Assembly: GCA_963848335.1 (NCBI GenBank)
Contig: CAWKDD010000003.1
Span: 1 to 64,000 of the forward strand
Direction of reading: 5' to 3'
DNA: 64,000 bases
From: Chersky-840 sp963848335
Lineage (GTDB): Bacteria > Actinomycetota > Acidimicrobiia > Acidimicrobiales > UBA8190
Shown here: positions 29,598 to 38,865 of the stretch, piece by piece
Position numbering within the stretch: position 1 is the first letter of the stretch
How the letters are laid out: each line of letters begins with the position of its first letter
The notes under the pieces: model-generated
The model's database searches: none
Seen by the model: the letters and a program-made list of their open reading frames with translations, nothing else
Told to the model about the DNA's origin: nothing
Position numbers and translations under genes: made by a program

Positions 29598-30405
29598 ATG
29601 GAGTCGAGCACGCGGAAGGCGAGCTCGGAGTCGCCCCCCACGTGCACGAGCCCGGCAAGACGGGCGGCCGGCCCGTCCATCCTGCCGCACGCCAGGCGCC
29701 AGAAGACCTCCACCGCCATGTCGAGAACGGCGGTCGGGTTCCCCGTCGAGAGACGCGACGGCCTTGGCACGGCCGTCGCGCACGACCACGTCGATGCGCC
29801 GCGCCAGCGGGCCGTGCAGCTCGAAACGCACCGAGGCGCCTTCGGGCGCACCGGCCTGCTTGCCCACGACGAAGGGCATGGCCGAGACGAGCCGTTCCAA
29901 CGACAGCTGGGCGGCAGGGCCCGAGTCGTGACCGGGCCGGCCCGTCGCGACTCGGATGTCCTGCTCGTGCACCCACGAGTCCATGACCCGCACGTTCATG
30001 AACTCGCGATACGGCACCTCGCCCACCGGGCTCGGGCCGATCTCGTCGAAACGACCCGGAGGCCACGACCGCAACTGCGTCAGGCGGCGTGCCGTGACGG
30101 CGCGGAATTCCTCGAGCACCTGGGACCCGGGAAGCGAGCGGCGGGCAGCCACCCAGGCCTCGTTGCGTGCGCCGATCTCGTTGGCCACATGCGGCGGCAG
30201 CTCTGCGAGGGGCGGCGGGACGGGCGTCGCCGAGCAACTCGCGCTCGATGCCGATCAGGTGTGAGAGCACGTCGCGCACCGTCCACCCCGGACACTCCGA
30301 AGGCAGCTCCCACTCAGGGTCCCCGAGTCCCCGGGCCAGGGTGTCGACGGCCGCCCACTCCTCGGCCAGGATGGCGACGACCGGCTCCTCGGTCCCTGTG
30401 GTCAC
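29582..30405 (-). CDS. Maleylpyruvate isomerase-family / mycothiol-dependent enzyme (TIGR03083-type), two frameshifts
   Basis: The N-terminal part has ILAEEWAAVDTLARGLGDPE and ECPGWTVRDVLSHLIGIERE, the four-helix DinB-like metal-binding domain of the MDMPI family; the His of SHLIG and the later MDSWVHEQDIRVATGRPG supply likely metal ligands. The C-terminal part (FELHGPLARRIDVVV, VLDMAVEVFWRLACGRM) matches the second domain of the family. Frames shift near 30225 and 29740. Relatives are mycothiol-dependent isomerases or of unknown function; which applies is not clear. The GTG start at 30405 is chosen because homology begins just after it. Confidence 0.75.
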
Positions 30406-30647
30406 GGCGGACCCCCCTTCTGCGGGCGCGCCCCCAGGGCATCCCGGGCGCACGACCAGTGTGACAACCCGCCGGGGCGCTGGCCAGCGCCCCGGATCCT
30501 GACCGTGGGCGAGGGGGATCACGCCGACCCCGCTCCCCCGGCATCGCCCACCATCCGCGTCTGCGGCTCACCATCCGCGTCTGCAAGGAGGCACGGGGAT
30601 AGCTTCGACCCGACATCTGGCGGGGGCGCACAGTGAGGAGGACGGGC

Positions 30648-30800
30648 GTGGCTTCGTACGAGGGTTACTGTGTGAAATGCCGTGAAAAGCGGCAGTTCGA
30701 CGGCCAGGAAGTCGAACTCGCAAACGGGCGGCGGGCGGCGCAAGGCACCTGTCCCAACTGCGGCACCAAGATGAACAGGATCCTGGGCAAGAAGACCTGA
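30648..30800 (+). CDS. DUF5679-like 50-residue zinc-ribbon protein
   Basis: A GTG at 30648, preceded by GTGAGGAGG, opens a 50-codon frame: ASYEGYCVKCREKRQFDGQE ... GTCPNCGTKMNRILGKK. Two CxxC knuckles (CVKC and CPNC) would bind one zinc. Short proteins of this type are widespread in Actinomycetota with no known function. The gene is separated from both neighbours (243 bp and 84 bp) and converges with ppx. The strong RBS and spacing of the cysteines make it a real gene. Confidence 0.85.
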   Translation: MASYEGYCVKCREKRQFDGQEVELANGRRAAQGTCPNCGTKMNRILGKKT

Positions 30801-30884
30801 GGTCCTCCCCACCCTCCGGGCGCAGGGCCCGCGCCCCCGTGACGAAAGCGCCGCTCCTGCCCATGGGGAGCGGGCCGACGCTGC

Positions 30885-31832
30885 TCAGCGGCGCGCCAGC
30901 GCGTCGAGGATGGCGCCTTCGCGCAGGCCCCATTCGCTGACCACGAATCGCCCGATCCCGAGCTCGGCGGCCACGGTCGCCAGGACCACGGCCCCCACCG
31001 GGAGCAGGGGCGCCCGTCGAGCCTGCATACCGGGCATCGACAGGCGGGAGCGGAGGTCGAGGCGGGCCAGCTGGTCGGCCAGCTCGCCGACCTGGCGTGC
31101 GGGCAGCTCCACCTGGTTGACCTCGCCGGGCCCGGCCGAAGGGCGACGCCGGGCGCGTGCGGTGGCCAAGCGGGCCAGTGCTCGCACCGTGCCCCCACTC
31201 ACCACGGCTCGTTCCGTGACCCCTGGGAACCCGGCGACGGCGAGCGCGATGGGAGCGATCACCTCCGCCGTCCGAGCCCGGAGCACGGACTGATCGGCCG
31301 GGGACAACGGATCGCCGGTGCCGAGCTCGCCGCGCAACCGTGCCGGGCCCGCGGCGGCGCTCGTGGCCATGGACAGGTGGTCCGAGTCCCCCACGGCGGC
31401 CTCCAGGCTCCCCCCGCCGAGGTCCAATCCCAGTGTCGGCTGGGGCCCCGTCCATACTCCGGCGCGCTGGCCGATGAAGCAGAGCCGCGCCTCTTCCTCC
31501 CCGTCGAGGACGGTCACCTGGGTTCCGACGACCCGTTGCAGACGCTCCACCACCTCGGCGCTGTTGGCGGCGTCACGCAGCGCGGCGGTGGCGACAGCGA
31601 CGACGATCTCGGCCCGTGACTCGGCGAGCCCGGCCCGGAGGCGCTTGGCCGCCGCCACCGAGGCCGCCACCCGGTCACGGGGGATGCTCCCCCGCGCCCC
31701 CACGCTGAGGCCCAGGTTGAGCAGCGCCCGCCGGTGCAGCACCGGAGTCAGTGCCACGCCGGGACCCGCCTCGCACACCAGGAGGTGGAAGGAGCTGCTC
31801 CCGAGGTCCCACACCGCAGCTCGAACCCCCAC
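30885..31832 (-). CDS. Ppx/GppA family exopolyphosphatase
   Basis: Members hydrolyse polyphosphate or pppGpp (ASKHA fold). The start GVRAAVWDLGSSSFHLLVCE is phosphate loop 1, LGLDLGGGSLEAAVGDSD is loop 2, and AVVSGGTVRALARLA supplies the adenosine-like motif. FIGQRAGVWTG and VVATVAAELGIGRFVVSEWG are also family-typical. 315 residues, intact and of the short (single-core) type. I leave the choice between Ppx and GppA open. Confidence 0.88.
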   Translation of the reverse strand: MGVRAAVWDLGSSSFHLLVCEAGPGVALTPVLHRRALLNLGLSVGARGSIPRDRVAASVAAAKRLRAGLAESRAEIVVAVATAALRDAANSAEVVERLQRVVGTQVTVLDGEEEARLCFIGQRAGVWTGPQPTLGLDLGGGSLEAAVGDSDHLSMATSAAAGPARLRGELGTGDPLSPADQSVLRARTAEVIAPIALAVAGFPGVTERAVVSGGTVRALARLATARARRRPSAGPGEVNQVELPARQVGELADQLARLDLRSRLSMPGMQARRAPLLPVGAVVLATVAAELGIGRFVVSEWGLREGAILDALARR

Positions 31833-31865
31833 GGCGCGAACGTAGCCGCCAGCGCGTCGGGTGTT

Positions 31866-34271
31866 TCAGCCCGGCCAGCTCCAGTCGGTGATGTGGGGAG
31901 GGTCCTCGCCGTACTCGCGGGTGTAGCGGCGGGCTTCGAGGCGGGCGTCGACCATCTGCTGGCGCAGCGCCGCCGAAGGCACCTCGAGGCCCGGGACCCT
32001 GTCGATCACGTCGATGACGAGGTGGAAGCGGTCGAGGTCGTTGAGCATGACCATGTCGAAAGGCGTGGTGGTCGTGCCCTGCTCCTTGTAGCCGCGCACG
32101 TGCAGGTTGGCATGGTTGGCGCGGCGGTAGGTCAGCCGGTGGATGAGCCAGGGATACCCGTGGAAGGCGAACACCACGGGCCGGTCGGCGGTGAAGACGG
32201 TGTCGAACTCGGGGTCGGTCATCCCGTGGGGATGCTCGGAGTCGGGCTGGAGCCGCATGAGGTCGACCACGTTGACCACGCGCACGCGCAGGTCGGGGAG
32301 GTTGCGGCGCAGCATGTCCACGGCGGCCATGGTCTCGAGAGTGGGCACGTCCCCGCAGCACGCCATGACCACGTCGGGGACCGAACCGGCGTCGTTCGAC
32401 GCGAAATCCCACACCCCGAGCCCGCGGGTGCAGTGCACCAGGGCGTCGTCGGGAGACAGCCAGTCGAGCTGGGGCTGCTTGCCCGCCACGATCACGTTGA
32501 CGTAGTCGCGGCTCCGGAGGCAGTGGTCGGCCACCGACAACAGGCAGTTCGTGTCCGGTGGCAGGTAGACACGGGTCACCGACGCCTGCTTGTTGACCAC
32601 GAGATCGATGAATCCCGGGTCCTGGTGGGAGAACCCGTTGTGGTCCTGGCGCCACACGTGGCTCGACAACAGGTACGTGAGCGACGCGATCGAGCGCCGC
32701 CAGGGGATGTGGCGCGCCGACTCGAGCCATTTGGCGTGCTGGTTGAACATGGAGTCCACGATGTGGATGAAGGCCTCGTAGCAGTTGAACAGGCCGTGAC
32801 GTCCGGTGAGCAGATACCCCTCGAGCCAGCCCTGGCACAGGTGCTCGGAGAGCACCTCCATGACCCGTCCGTCGGGGGCGAGGTGGTCGTCGCCTTCGAC
32901 CGTCTCGCCCATCCAGGCTCGGGCGGTGACCTCGAAGACGTCCTGAAGGCGGTTCGACGCCGTCTCGTCGGGCCCGAAGAGACGGAAGTTCGAGGGGTTC
33001 TCCCGGATCACGTCGCGGAGAAACGTCCCGAGCACCCTCGTCGCCTCGTGGAGCGTCGCGCCCGGCGCCTTGACCTCCACCGTGTACGTGCTCCAGTCGG
33101 GGAGCTCCAGGTCCCGCAGCAGCACCCCCCCGTTGGCGTGGGGCGAGGCGCTCATCCGGAGCTCGCCCAGGGGGGCGAGCTCCGCGACGGCCGGCACGGG
33201 GCGGCCCGCCTCGTCGAAGAGCTCGTCGGGCCGGTAGCTGCGCATCCACTCTTCGAGCTGCGCCAGGTGTGCGGGATTGGTGCGGACCTCTCCCAGGGGA
33301 ACCTGATGCGCACGCCAGGTGCCCTCGACGGGGACGCCGTCCACGAACCTCGGTCCCGTCCAACCTTTGGGAGTGCGGAGCACGATCATGGGCCAGGCCG
33401 GCCGGATCCGGACCGCCCCCGACCGGGCCTCGGCCCAGATCGTGGCGATCTCGTCGAAACAGGCCTCGAGGGCGGCCGCCATCCTCTTGTGCACCACCAT
33501 GGGGTCCTCGCCGTCGAAACCGCCTTCCACGAAGTGCGGCCGGTAGCCGTAGCCCGTGAACAGGGCCGACAGCTCGACCTCGGGGATCCTGGCCAGCACG
33601 GTGGGATTGGCGATCTTGTAGCCGTTGAGATGGAGGATCGGTAGGACGGCGCCGTCGGTGACGGGGTCGAGGAACTTGTCGGCGTGCCAGCTCGTCGCCA
33701 GGGCGCCCGTCTCCGCCTCCCCGTCACCGACCACACAAGCCACCACGAGGTCCGGGTTGTCGAAGGCCGCCCCGTAGGCGTGGGCGAGCCCGTAGCCCAG
33801 CTCGCCTCCCTCGTTGATCGAACCGGGCGTGTCGGGCGCGGCGTGGCTGGGGATCCCTCCCGGGAAGGAGAATTGCCGGAACAGTCGGGCCATGCCTCGG
33901 GCGTCCCTCGACACGTGGGAGTACAGCTCGCTGTAGGTCCCCTCCAACCAGGCGTTGGCCACCATGGCGGGGCCGCCGTGTCCGGGCCCGCAGATGTACA
34001 GGAGATTGGCGTCGCGTTGGTTGATCACACGGTTGAGGTGCGCGTAGACGAAATTGAGGCCCGGGCTCGTCCCCCAGTGCCCGAGGAGGCGAGGCTTGAT
34101 GTGCTCGACGCGCAACGGCTCGCGCAGCAGGGGGTTGTCGAGCAGGTAGATCTGCCCGACGGCCAGGTAGTTCGCAGCCCTCCAGTAGGCGTGGAGCCTG
34201 GTGAGCTCCTCAGCGGTGGGAGCAGGCCCCGCCCCGGGGACGTCGGAGGGTGGGCGGGGTGATTCGTGCAT
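31866..34271 (-). CDS. xfp: Phosphoketolase (xylulose-5-phosphate / fructose-6-phosphate)
   Basis: This thiamine-diphosphate enzyme splits xylulose-5-P or fructose-6-P with phosphate to acetyl-P plus a C3 or C4 sugar phosphate. The N-terminal part has LLGHWGTSPGLNFVYAHLNR and CGPGHGGPAMVANAWLEGTY; VVGDGEAETGALATSWHADK is the ThDP-binding motif. The middle has FNCYEAFIHIVDSMFNQHAK and the C-terminus FAFHGYPWLIHRLTYRRANH. 801 residues, intact. AAGGAGG is 8 nt upstream of the ATG at 34271. Divergent from ackA, with starts 29 bp apart. Confidence 0.97.
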   Translation of the reverse strand: MHESPRPPSDVPGAGPAPTAEELTRLHAYWRAANYLAVGQIYLLDNPLLREPLRVEHIKPRLLGHWGTSPGLNFVYAHLNRVINQRDANLLYICGPGHGGPAMVANAWLEGTYSELYSHVSRDARGMARLFRQFSFPGGIPSHAAPDTPGSINEGGELGYGLAHAYGAAFDNPDLVVACVVGDGEAETGALATSWHADKFLDPVTDGAVLPILHLNGYKIANPTVLARIPEVELSALFTGYGYRPHFVEGGFDGEDPMVVHKRMAAALEACFDEIATIWAEARSGAVRIRPAWPMIVLRTPKGWTGPRFVDGVPVEGTWRAHQVPLGEVRTNPAHLAQLEEWMRSYRPDELFDEAGRPVPAVAELAPLGELRMSASPHANGGVLLRDLELPDWSTYTVEVKAPGATLHEATRVLGTFLRDVIRENPSNFRLFGPDETASNRLQDVFEVTARAWMGETVEGDDHLAPDGRVMEVLSEHLCQGWLEGYLLTGRHGLFNCYEAFIHIVDSMFNQHAKWLESARHIPWRRSIASLTYLLSSHVWRQDHNGFSHQDPGFIDLVVNKQASVTRVYLPPDTNCLLSVADHCLRSRDYVNVIVAGKQPQLDWLSPDDALVHCTRGLGVWDFASNDAGSVPDVVMACCGDVPTLETMAAVDMLRRNLPDLRVRVVNVVDLMRLQPDSEHPHGMTDPEFDTVFTADRPVVFAFHGYPWLIHRLTYRRANHANLHVRGYKEQGTTTTPFDMVMLNDLDRFHLVIDVIDRVPGLEVPSAALRQQMVDARLEARRYTREYGEDPPHITDWSWPG

Positions 34272-34300
34272 GGGGGGATCCTCCTTGGCATGGTGGGGAC

Positions 34301-35411
34301 GTGCGGGTCCTCGTGGTGAACGCCGGTTCGAGCAGCCTGAAGCTCAGCGTCCTCGGGCCCGACGATGCGTTGCTCATGACGACTGACCTACCCATGCCGC
34401 AATCGGGTGCGGTCAGCGAGGTGCTGGAGCGGGGACTGCGAGACGCCCCGCGCGTCGACGCCGTCGGGCACCGGGTCGTGCACGGAGGTGTGGAATTCAC
34501 CGCGCCCCTGCTCCTCGAGACCGGTCTCGACAGCAGGCTCGAACGTCTGGCCGAGCTGGCACCCCTCCACAATCCTGCCGCCATCGCCGCCATCCTCAGC
34601 CTGCGGTCCCTGTGGCCCGACCTCCCCCAGGTGGCGTGCTTCGACACCGCCTTCCACACCACCATGCCGCCCGAGGCCTCAACCTACGCCCTGCCGGAGC
34701 CATGGCGGGACCTGGGATTGCGGCGCTTCGGGTTCCACGGCCTCAGCCACGCCTGGGCCAGCCGCCGGGGCGCCGAGCTCATGGAGCGCCCCGGCGGCTC
34801 TCTCCGCCTCGTCACCGCCCACCTCGGCTCGGGCGCGTCCCTGGCGGCGGTGTCGGGGGGCCGGTCGGTGGACACCACCATGGGCTTCACGCCGCTCGAG
34901 GGCCTGGTCATGGCCACGCGGGCGGGGACCGTCGACCCGGGCGTGCTGCTCTGGCTCCTGCGTCACGGCCACGTGACCGTGGACGAGCTCGAAGACGGGC
35001 TCGAAAGGCGATCGGGCCTGTTGGGTCTCTCGGGGGTGTCGGCCGACCTGCGCGAGGTGCTGGCCGGCGCCGACGACGGGCGACCGACGCGCCGTGCTCG
35101 CTTTCGGGGTCTACGTGCACCGCCTTCGGGCCGGGGTGGCGTCCATGGCGGCGGCCATGGGTGGCCTCGACGGGTTGGTCTTCACCGGTGGTGCGGGAGA
35201 GGGATCGCCCCGTCTGCGCCGAGACGCCTGTGGAGGCCTCGGGTTCCTCGGTGTGCAGCTCGACGAGGAGCGCAACGAGGGTCGGGGTCCCGACCACGCC
35301 GACCGGGTCGTCTCGCCCCCGGGCGTGCTCCCGGCCGTGCTCGTGGTCCACGCCCGTGAGGACCTCGAGATCGCCCGGCAGGTCCGGGGGCTTCTCACCG
35401 GTGCTCCCTGA
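34301..35411 (+). CDS. ackA: Acetate kinase, one frameshift
   Basis: AckA turns acetyl-phosphate into acetate and ATP, completing the phosphoketolase route. GTG at 34301 gives VRVLVVNAGSSSLKLSVLG (phosphate 1 loop). AVGHRVVHGG, PQVACFDTAFHTTMPPEA (catalytic Asp), FGFHGLSHAWAS, VTAHLGSGASLAAV and GLVFTGGAGEGSPRLRRDAC follow in order. The frame changes near 35085, between LAGADDGR and VLAFGVYVHRLRAG; one indel repairs it. The short spacing to the divergent xfp implies shared control. RBS sequence is weak. Confidence 0.93.
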
Positions 35412-35481
35412 GCCTGTCCTCGCCGCGGACCCACCGCGGACCCACCGCGGCCCCGTCAGGCGCGACGCGCGACCATGGGTC

Positions 35482-36492
35482 GTGCGCGCGTGGCAGGTCC
35501 ATACTCCGGGTCCCCTGGTCGGCGCCCCCCTGCGCATGGTCGAGCGGGACCCGCCCATCCCCGGCCCGGGCCAGGTCCGGGTGCAGGTTTCGACGTGCGG
35601 GGTGTGCCGGACGGATCTCCACGTCGCCGAGGGGGACCTCCCCGTCCATCGCCCCGACGTCGTCCCCGGCCACGAGGTGGTCGGCATCGTCGACGCGCTC
35701 GGCGCCGGGACCTCCCGCTTCGCGCCGGGCGACCGCATCGGGATCGCCTGGCTGGCGAGCACCTGTGGGCACTGCCGGTTCTGCCGACGCGGCGACGAGA
35801 ATCTCTGCCCCGAGGCGACCTTCACGGGATGGGACCACGACGGCGGCTACGCAGAGGCGGCGGTCGTGGACGAGCGCTACGCCTACCGGATCCCCGACGG
35901 CCTTCCCGACGACCAGGCCGCCCCGCTGTTGTGCGCAGGCATCATCGGGTACCGCTCCCTGCGTCGGACCGGCCTCCGCCCCGGCGGACGCCTGGGGATC
36001 TACGGCTTCGGCGGCTCCGCGCACCTCACCGCTCAAGTGGCGCTGCACGAGGGGGCCGAGGTCCATGTGATGACCCGCTCAGCCGATGCCCGCCGCTTGG
36101 CGCTCGACCTCGGCGCCACCTCGGCCGGCCCCGCCGACGCCGCGCCCCCCGTTGCCCTGGACGCGGCCATCCTCTTCGCCCCCGCCGGCGAGCTGGTGCC
36201 GGCGGCGCTGGCCGCGCTCGACCGGGGGGGCATCTTGGTGGTGGCGGGGATCCATCTCACCGACGTGCCGTCGCTTCGGTACCAGGACCATCTCTTCTAC
36301 GAGCGCGAGGTGCGCAGCGTCACCGCCAACACGCGGCGCGACGGAGAGGAGTTCCTGGCGCTGGCCACGCGCATGGGCGTGGTCGCCACGACGACGCCTT
36401 ACCCGCTCGACCGTGCCGACGTGGCCCTCGCCGATCTGGCCGGCGACCGGCTCACGGGTGCCGCCGTGCTGCATGTGGCGGGGTCGATGTGA
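35482..36492 (+). CDS. Zinc-dependent alcohol dehydrogenase (AdhA-like, MDR superfamily)
   Basis: It oxidises alcohols or reduces aldehydes with NAD(P). CGVCRTDLHVAEGDL carries the catalytic Cys, VVPGHEVVGIVDALGAG the His-Glu pair, and CGHCRFCRRGDENLC the four structural zinc cysteines. AGIIGYRSLRRTGLRPGGRL then GIYGFGGSAHLTAQVAL is the Rossmann part; TGWDHDGGYAEAAVV is typical of the AdhA/YjgB-like group. About 336 residues from the GTG at 35482. It follows ackA by 70 bp on the same strand, so acetaldehyde/ethanol metabolism is plausible. Confidence 0.88.
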   Translation: MRAWQVHTPGPLVGAPLRMVERDPPIPGPGQVRVQVSTCGVCRTDLHVAEGDLPVHRPDVVPGHEVVGIVDALGAGTSRFAPGDRIGIAWLASTCGHCRFCRRGDENLCPEATFTGWDHDGGYAEAAVVDERYAYRIPDGLPDDQAAPLLCAGIIGYRSLRRTGLRPGGRLGIYGFGGSAHLTAQVALHEGAEVHVMTRSADARRLALDLGATSAGPADAAPPVALDAAILFAPAGELVPAALAALDRGGILVVAGIHLTDVPSLRYQDHLFYEREVRSVTANTRRDGEEFLALATRMGVVATTTPYPLDRADVALADLAGDRLTGAAVLHVAGSM

Positions 36493-36551
36493 CGCTACGG
36501 CCCGCGGCTCGGATCGCGGCGCCGGCCACCGCGGAGCTCGGGGATCGGATC

Positions 36552-37520
36552 TCAGGGAATGAGCAGAACCCGGCCGAAGGCCTGGCGGCTCTCGATGTAG
36601 GCATGGGCCTGCGCCGCTTCGGACAGCGCGAAGCGGCGGTCGATGACCACCTTGAGCTCGCCCTGTGCGATCTCGTCCAGGTGACGGGCGATCATGGCGT
36701 GCGGGCGCGGACTGAGAAAGAGCTCCGCTCCGAGGAAGTAGCCGATCAGGCTCTGGTTGTTGGGCCGCAACATCGAGACGTCGAGGCGCTCGGCGGCGTG
36801 GCGCCCCGCGTCCCCCACCGTCACGCACCGGCCGCGGTAGGCCAGGCTGCGCAGGCTTCCCTGCAGGGTCGCCCCGCCCACCGAGTCCACGACCACGTCC
36901 ACCCCTCTGCCGTCGGTGAGCCTGCGCACCTCTTCGACGAAGTCCGTCGTGGCGTAGTTGATGCCGTCGTCGAGTCCCAGGGCGACGAGCCGGGACAGCT
37001 TCTCGTCACTCGAGGCGGTGGCGAGCACCCTGGCACCGGCGCGGCGCGCCAACTGGATGGCGGCGATGCCCACACCGCTTCCACCGGCATGGACGAGCAC
37101 CGCCTCCCCCGCCCCGAGCCGTCCGAACTCGAAGAGGCAGTCGTCGGCCGTGCCGAAAGGAACAGGGACGCATGCGGCCTCCTCGGTGGAGAGCCCGGGG
37201 GGAATGGGCCAGCAGAACGCAGTGGGCACGACCCGTAGCTCGGCGTGGGACCCGTCGAGGCCCACGGTGACGACCCGATCACCGACGGCGAAACCGACCA
37301 CGTCGGCACCGGTAGCGACGACGGTGCCGGCGCACTGATATCCCACGACGTGCGGTGTCTGTCCGATCTCACCCATGGCGCGGGCCAGGGTGTCGCCCCC
37401 TTCGATGCTGATGGCCTCGACCCGCACGAGCAGGTCCCCGGCGCCGGCCACGGGATCGGGGACCTCCTCGTAGCGCAGGACCTCGGGCCCACCGGTCTCG
37501 GAGTACACGGCTGCCTTCAT
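36552..37520 (-). CDS. Quinone oxidoreductase-like MDR enzyme (zeta-crystallin type)
   Basis: MKAAVYSETGGPEVLRYEEV is the classical start of NADPH:quinone oxidoreductases; VGYQCAGTVVATGADVVGFA, VLVHAGGSGVGIAAIQLARR (nucleotide-binding loop) and VDVVVDSVGGATLQGSLRSL follow. It lacks the structural zinc cysteines. 322 residues, intact. It is convergent with the alcohol dehydrogenase (59 bp apart) and 43 bp downstream of the serine hydrolase. The natural substrate is unknown. Confidence 0.88.
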   Translation of the reverse strand: MKAAVYSETGGPEVLRYEEVPDPVAGAGDLLVRVEAISIEGGDTLARAMGEIGQTPHVVGYQCAGTVVATGADVVGFAVGDRVVTVGLDGSHAELRVVPTAFCWPIPPGLSTEEAACVPVPFGTADDCLFEFGRLGAGEAVLVHAGGSGVGIAAIQLARRAGARVLATASSDEKLSRLVALGLDDGINYATTDFVEEVRRLTDGRGVDVVVDSVGGATLQGSLRSLAYRGRCVTVGDAGRHAAERLDVSMLRPNNQSLIGYFLGAELFLSPRPHAMIARHLDEIAQGELKVVIDRRFALSEAAQAHAYIESRQAFGRVLLIP

Positions 37521-37563
37521 GCCGTCACCCTCGTTCCCCGACCGCCGCCCCCGGCGCGCCCGG

Positions 37564-38817
37564 TCACGACGCCTTCTCGGCGGCGTCGAGACACGCCCGC
37601 ATGAGCCGGAAGCTGCGGGTGTCGCCCGTGGTGCCGATCTCCATCCGATTCATCACGTATCCCATGCCCAGCTGCAGGTCGGGGTCGGCCCACCCTGCGG
37701 AGCCCCCCATGCCGAAGTGCCCGAAGGCGTTCGGGCCCCCGAGCCCGGCCAGGCCGATCATGCCGGTGTTGACGTTGAACCCCAGACCCCACTGGATGTC
37801 CAGTCCCAGCAGGACCTTGTCGGGGCCTTCGGTCTCCTGGCGCACGGCCCGCCGGACCTGCTCCGGAGTCAGGATGCGGAACGCCTCACCCGACGCAGTC
37901 CTGACATCGCTCACACACGCCCCGTACAAGCGGGCCAGCGAGCGCGCGTCGCAGATCCCGTTGGCGGCGGGGATCTCCGCCGCGTGCAACCGGGGGCTGT
38001 GCCAGATGTCCTCGTCGGAGAGCGCCCCTCCGGGGGCGTACAGCGCCTTGAACAGAGGGCCTTCCGGAGCGAAGTAGGTCTTGGCCAGTTCCGCCAGCTC
38101 GGTGAGGTCGGGTCCGGAACCGGGCGCGGCCTCGTTCTGTCCGAAAGGGTTGGGCGGAAGACCGGACTGGAGCCCCTCCATGAACGACACCAGCCGTGCC
38201 ACGCGTGGCTCTTCGGAGGCGGGGAGACCGATGAAGAAATCGGCGTCCAAGGGCCCCGCGATCTCGGTCCGCAGGTACGTCCCGATGCTCACCCCCGTGA
38301 CGCGGCGCACGACCTCCCCCACCAGCCAGCCGTAGGTGGTGGCGTGGTACCCGTGGGCGGTGCCCGGTGGCCACGAGGGAGCCTGCTTCTCGAGCGCCTC
38401 GACCACGGGGTCCCATCGCACCATGTCCTCGAAGGACATGGTGCCGTCGATCCAGGCCAGGCCGGCTCGATGCGAGAGGAGGTCGGCCACCGTGACCTTC
38501 TCCTTTCCGGCCTGCCCGAACTCCGGCCAGTACGTGGTCACCGGCGCCTCGACGTCGATCGCTCCTTGCTGCGCCAACCGGTTGGCGCACATGGCGGCGA
38601 CGCCTTTGGTGGTCGAGTAGACGAGGACGAGCGTGTCCTCCTCCCAGGCCCGGCCGTCCCTGGTGTCGGCGATGCCCCCCCACAAGTCGACCACCTTCTC
38701 GCCCCGGTGGTAGGCGCCGAAGGCCGCCCCGATCTCGACTCCTGCGTCGAAGTTGGCCTGGAAGACCTCGCGCACCGCTTCGAAGCCCGGCGCCACCCAT
38801 CCGCTGATCGTCGTCAC
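37564..38817 (-). CDS. Serine hydrolase, beta-lactamase class C / EstB-like esterase
   Basis: LVLVYSTTKGVAAMCANRLA holds the S-x-x-K motif (Ser nucleophile and Lys), HATTYGWLVGEVVRRVTG the second motif with Tyr, and the terminal part FGHFGMGGSAGWADPDLQLG replaces the KTG-like third motif with HxGxGG, as in EstB esterases. 417 residues, no signal peptide, so probably cytosolic. It hydrolyses esters rather than beta-lactams in known relatives; the substrate is not known. Confidence 0.88.
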   Translation of the reverse strand: MTTISGWVAPGFEAVREVFQANFDAGVEIGAAFGAYHRGEKVVDLWGGIADTRDGRAWEEDTLVLVYSTTKGVAAMCANRLAQQGAIDVEAPVTTYWPEFGQAGKEKVTVADLLSHRAGLAWIDGTMSFEDMVRWDPVVEALEKQAPSWPPGTAHGYHATTYGWLVGEVVRRVTGVSIGTYLRTEIAGPLDADFFIGLPASEEPRVARLVSFMEGLQSGLPPNPFGQNEAAPGSGPDLTELAELAKTYFAPEGPLFKALYAPGGALSDEDIWHSPRLHAAEIPAANGICDARSLARLYGACVSDVRTASGEAFRILTPEQVRRAVRQETEGPDKVLLGLDIQWGLGFNVNTGMIGLAGLGGPNAFGHFGMGGSAGWADPDLQLGMGYVMNRMEIGTTGDTRSFRLMRACLDAAEKAS

Positions 38818-38865
38818 GTGGTCTCCCGTCCGTCGGTTCGGAGGAACTGCGATCGGTCCTCGAGG

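Noticed and set aside
31734..33644. 636-residue plus-strand frame opposite phosphoketolase
   Set aside because: It is antisense to an intact 801-residue phosphoketolase and has no recognisable motif.
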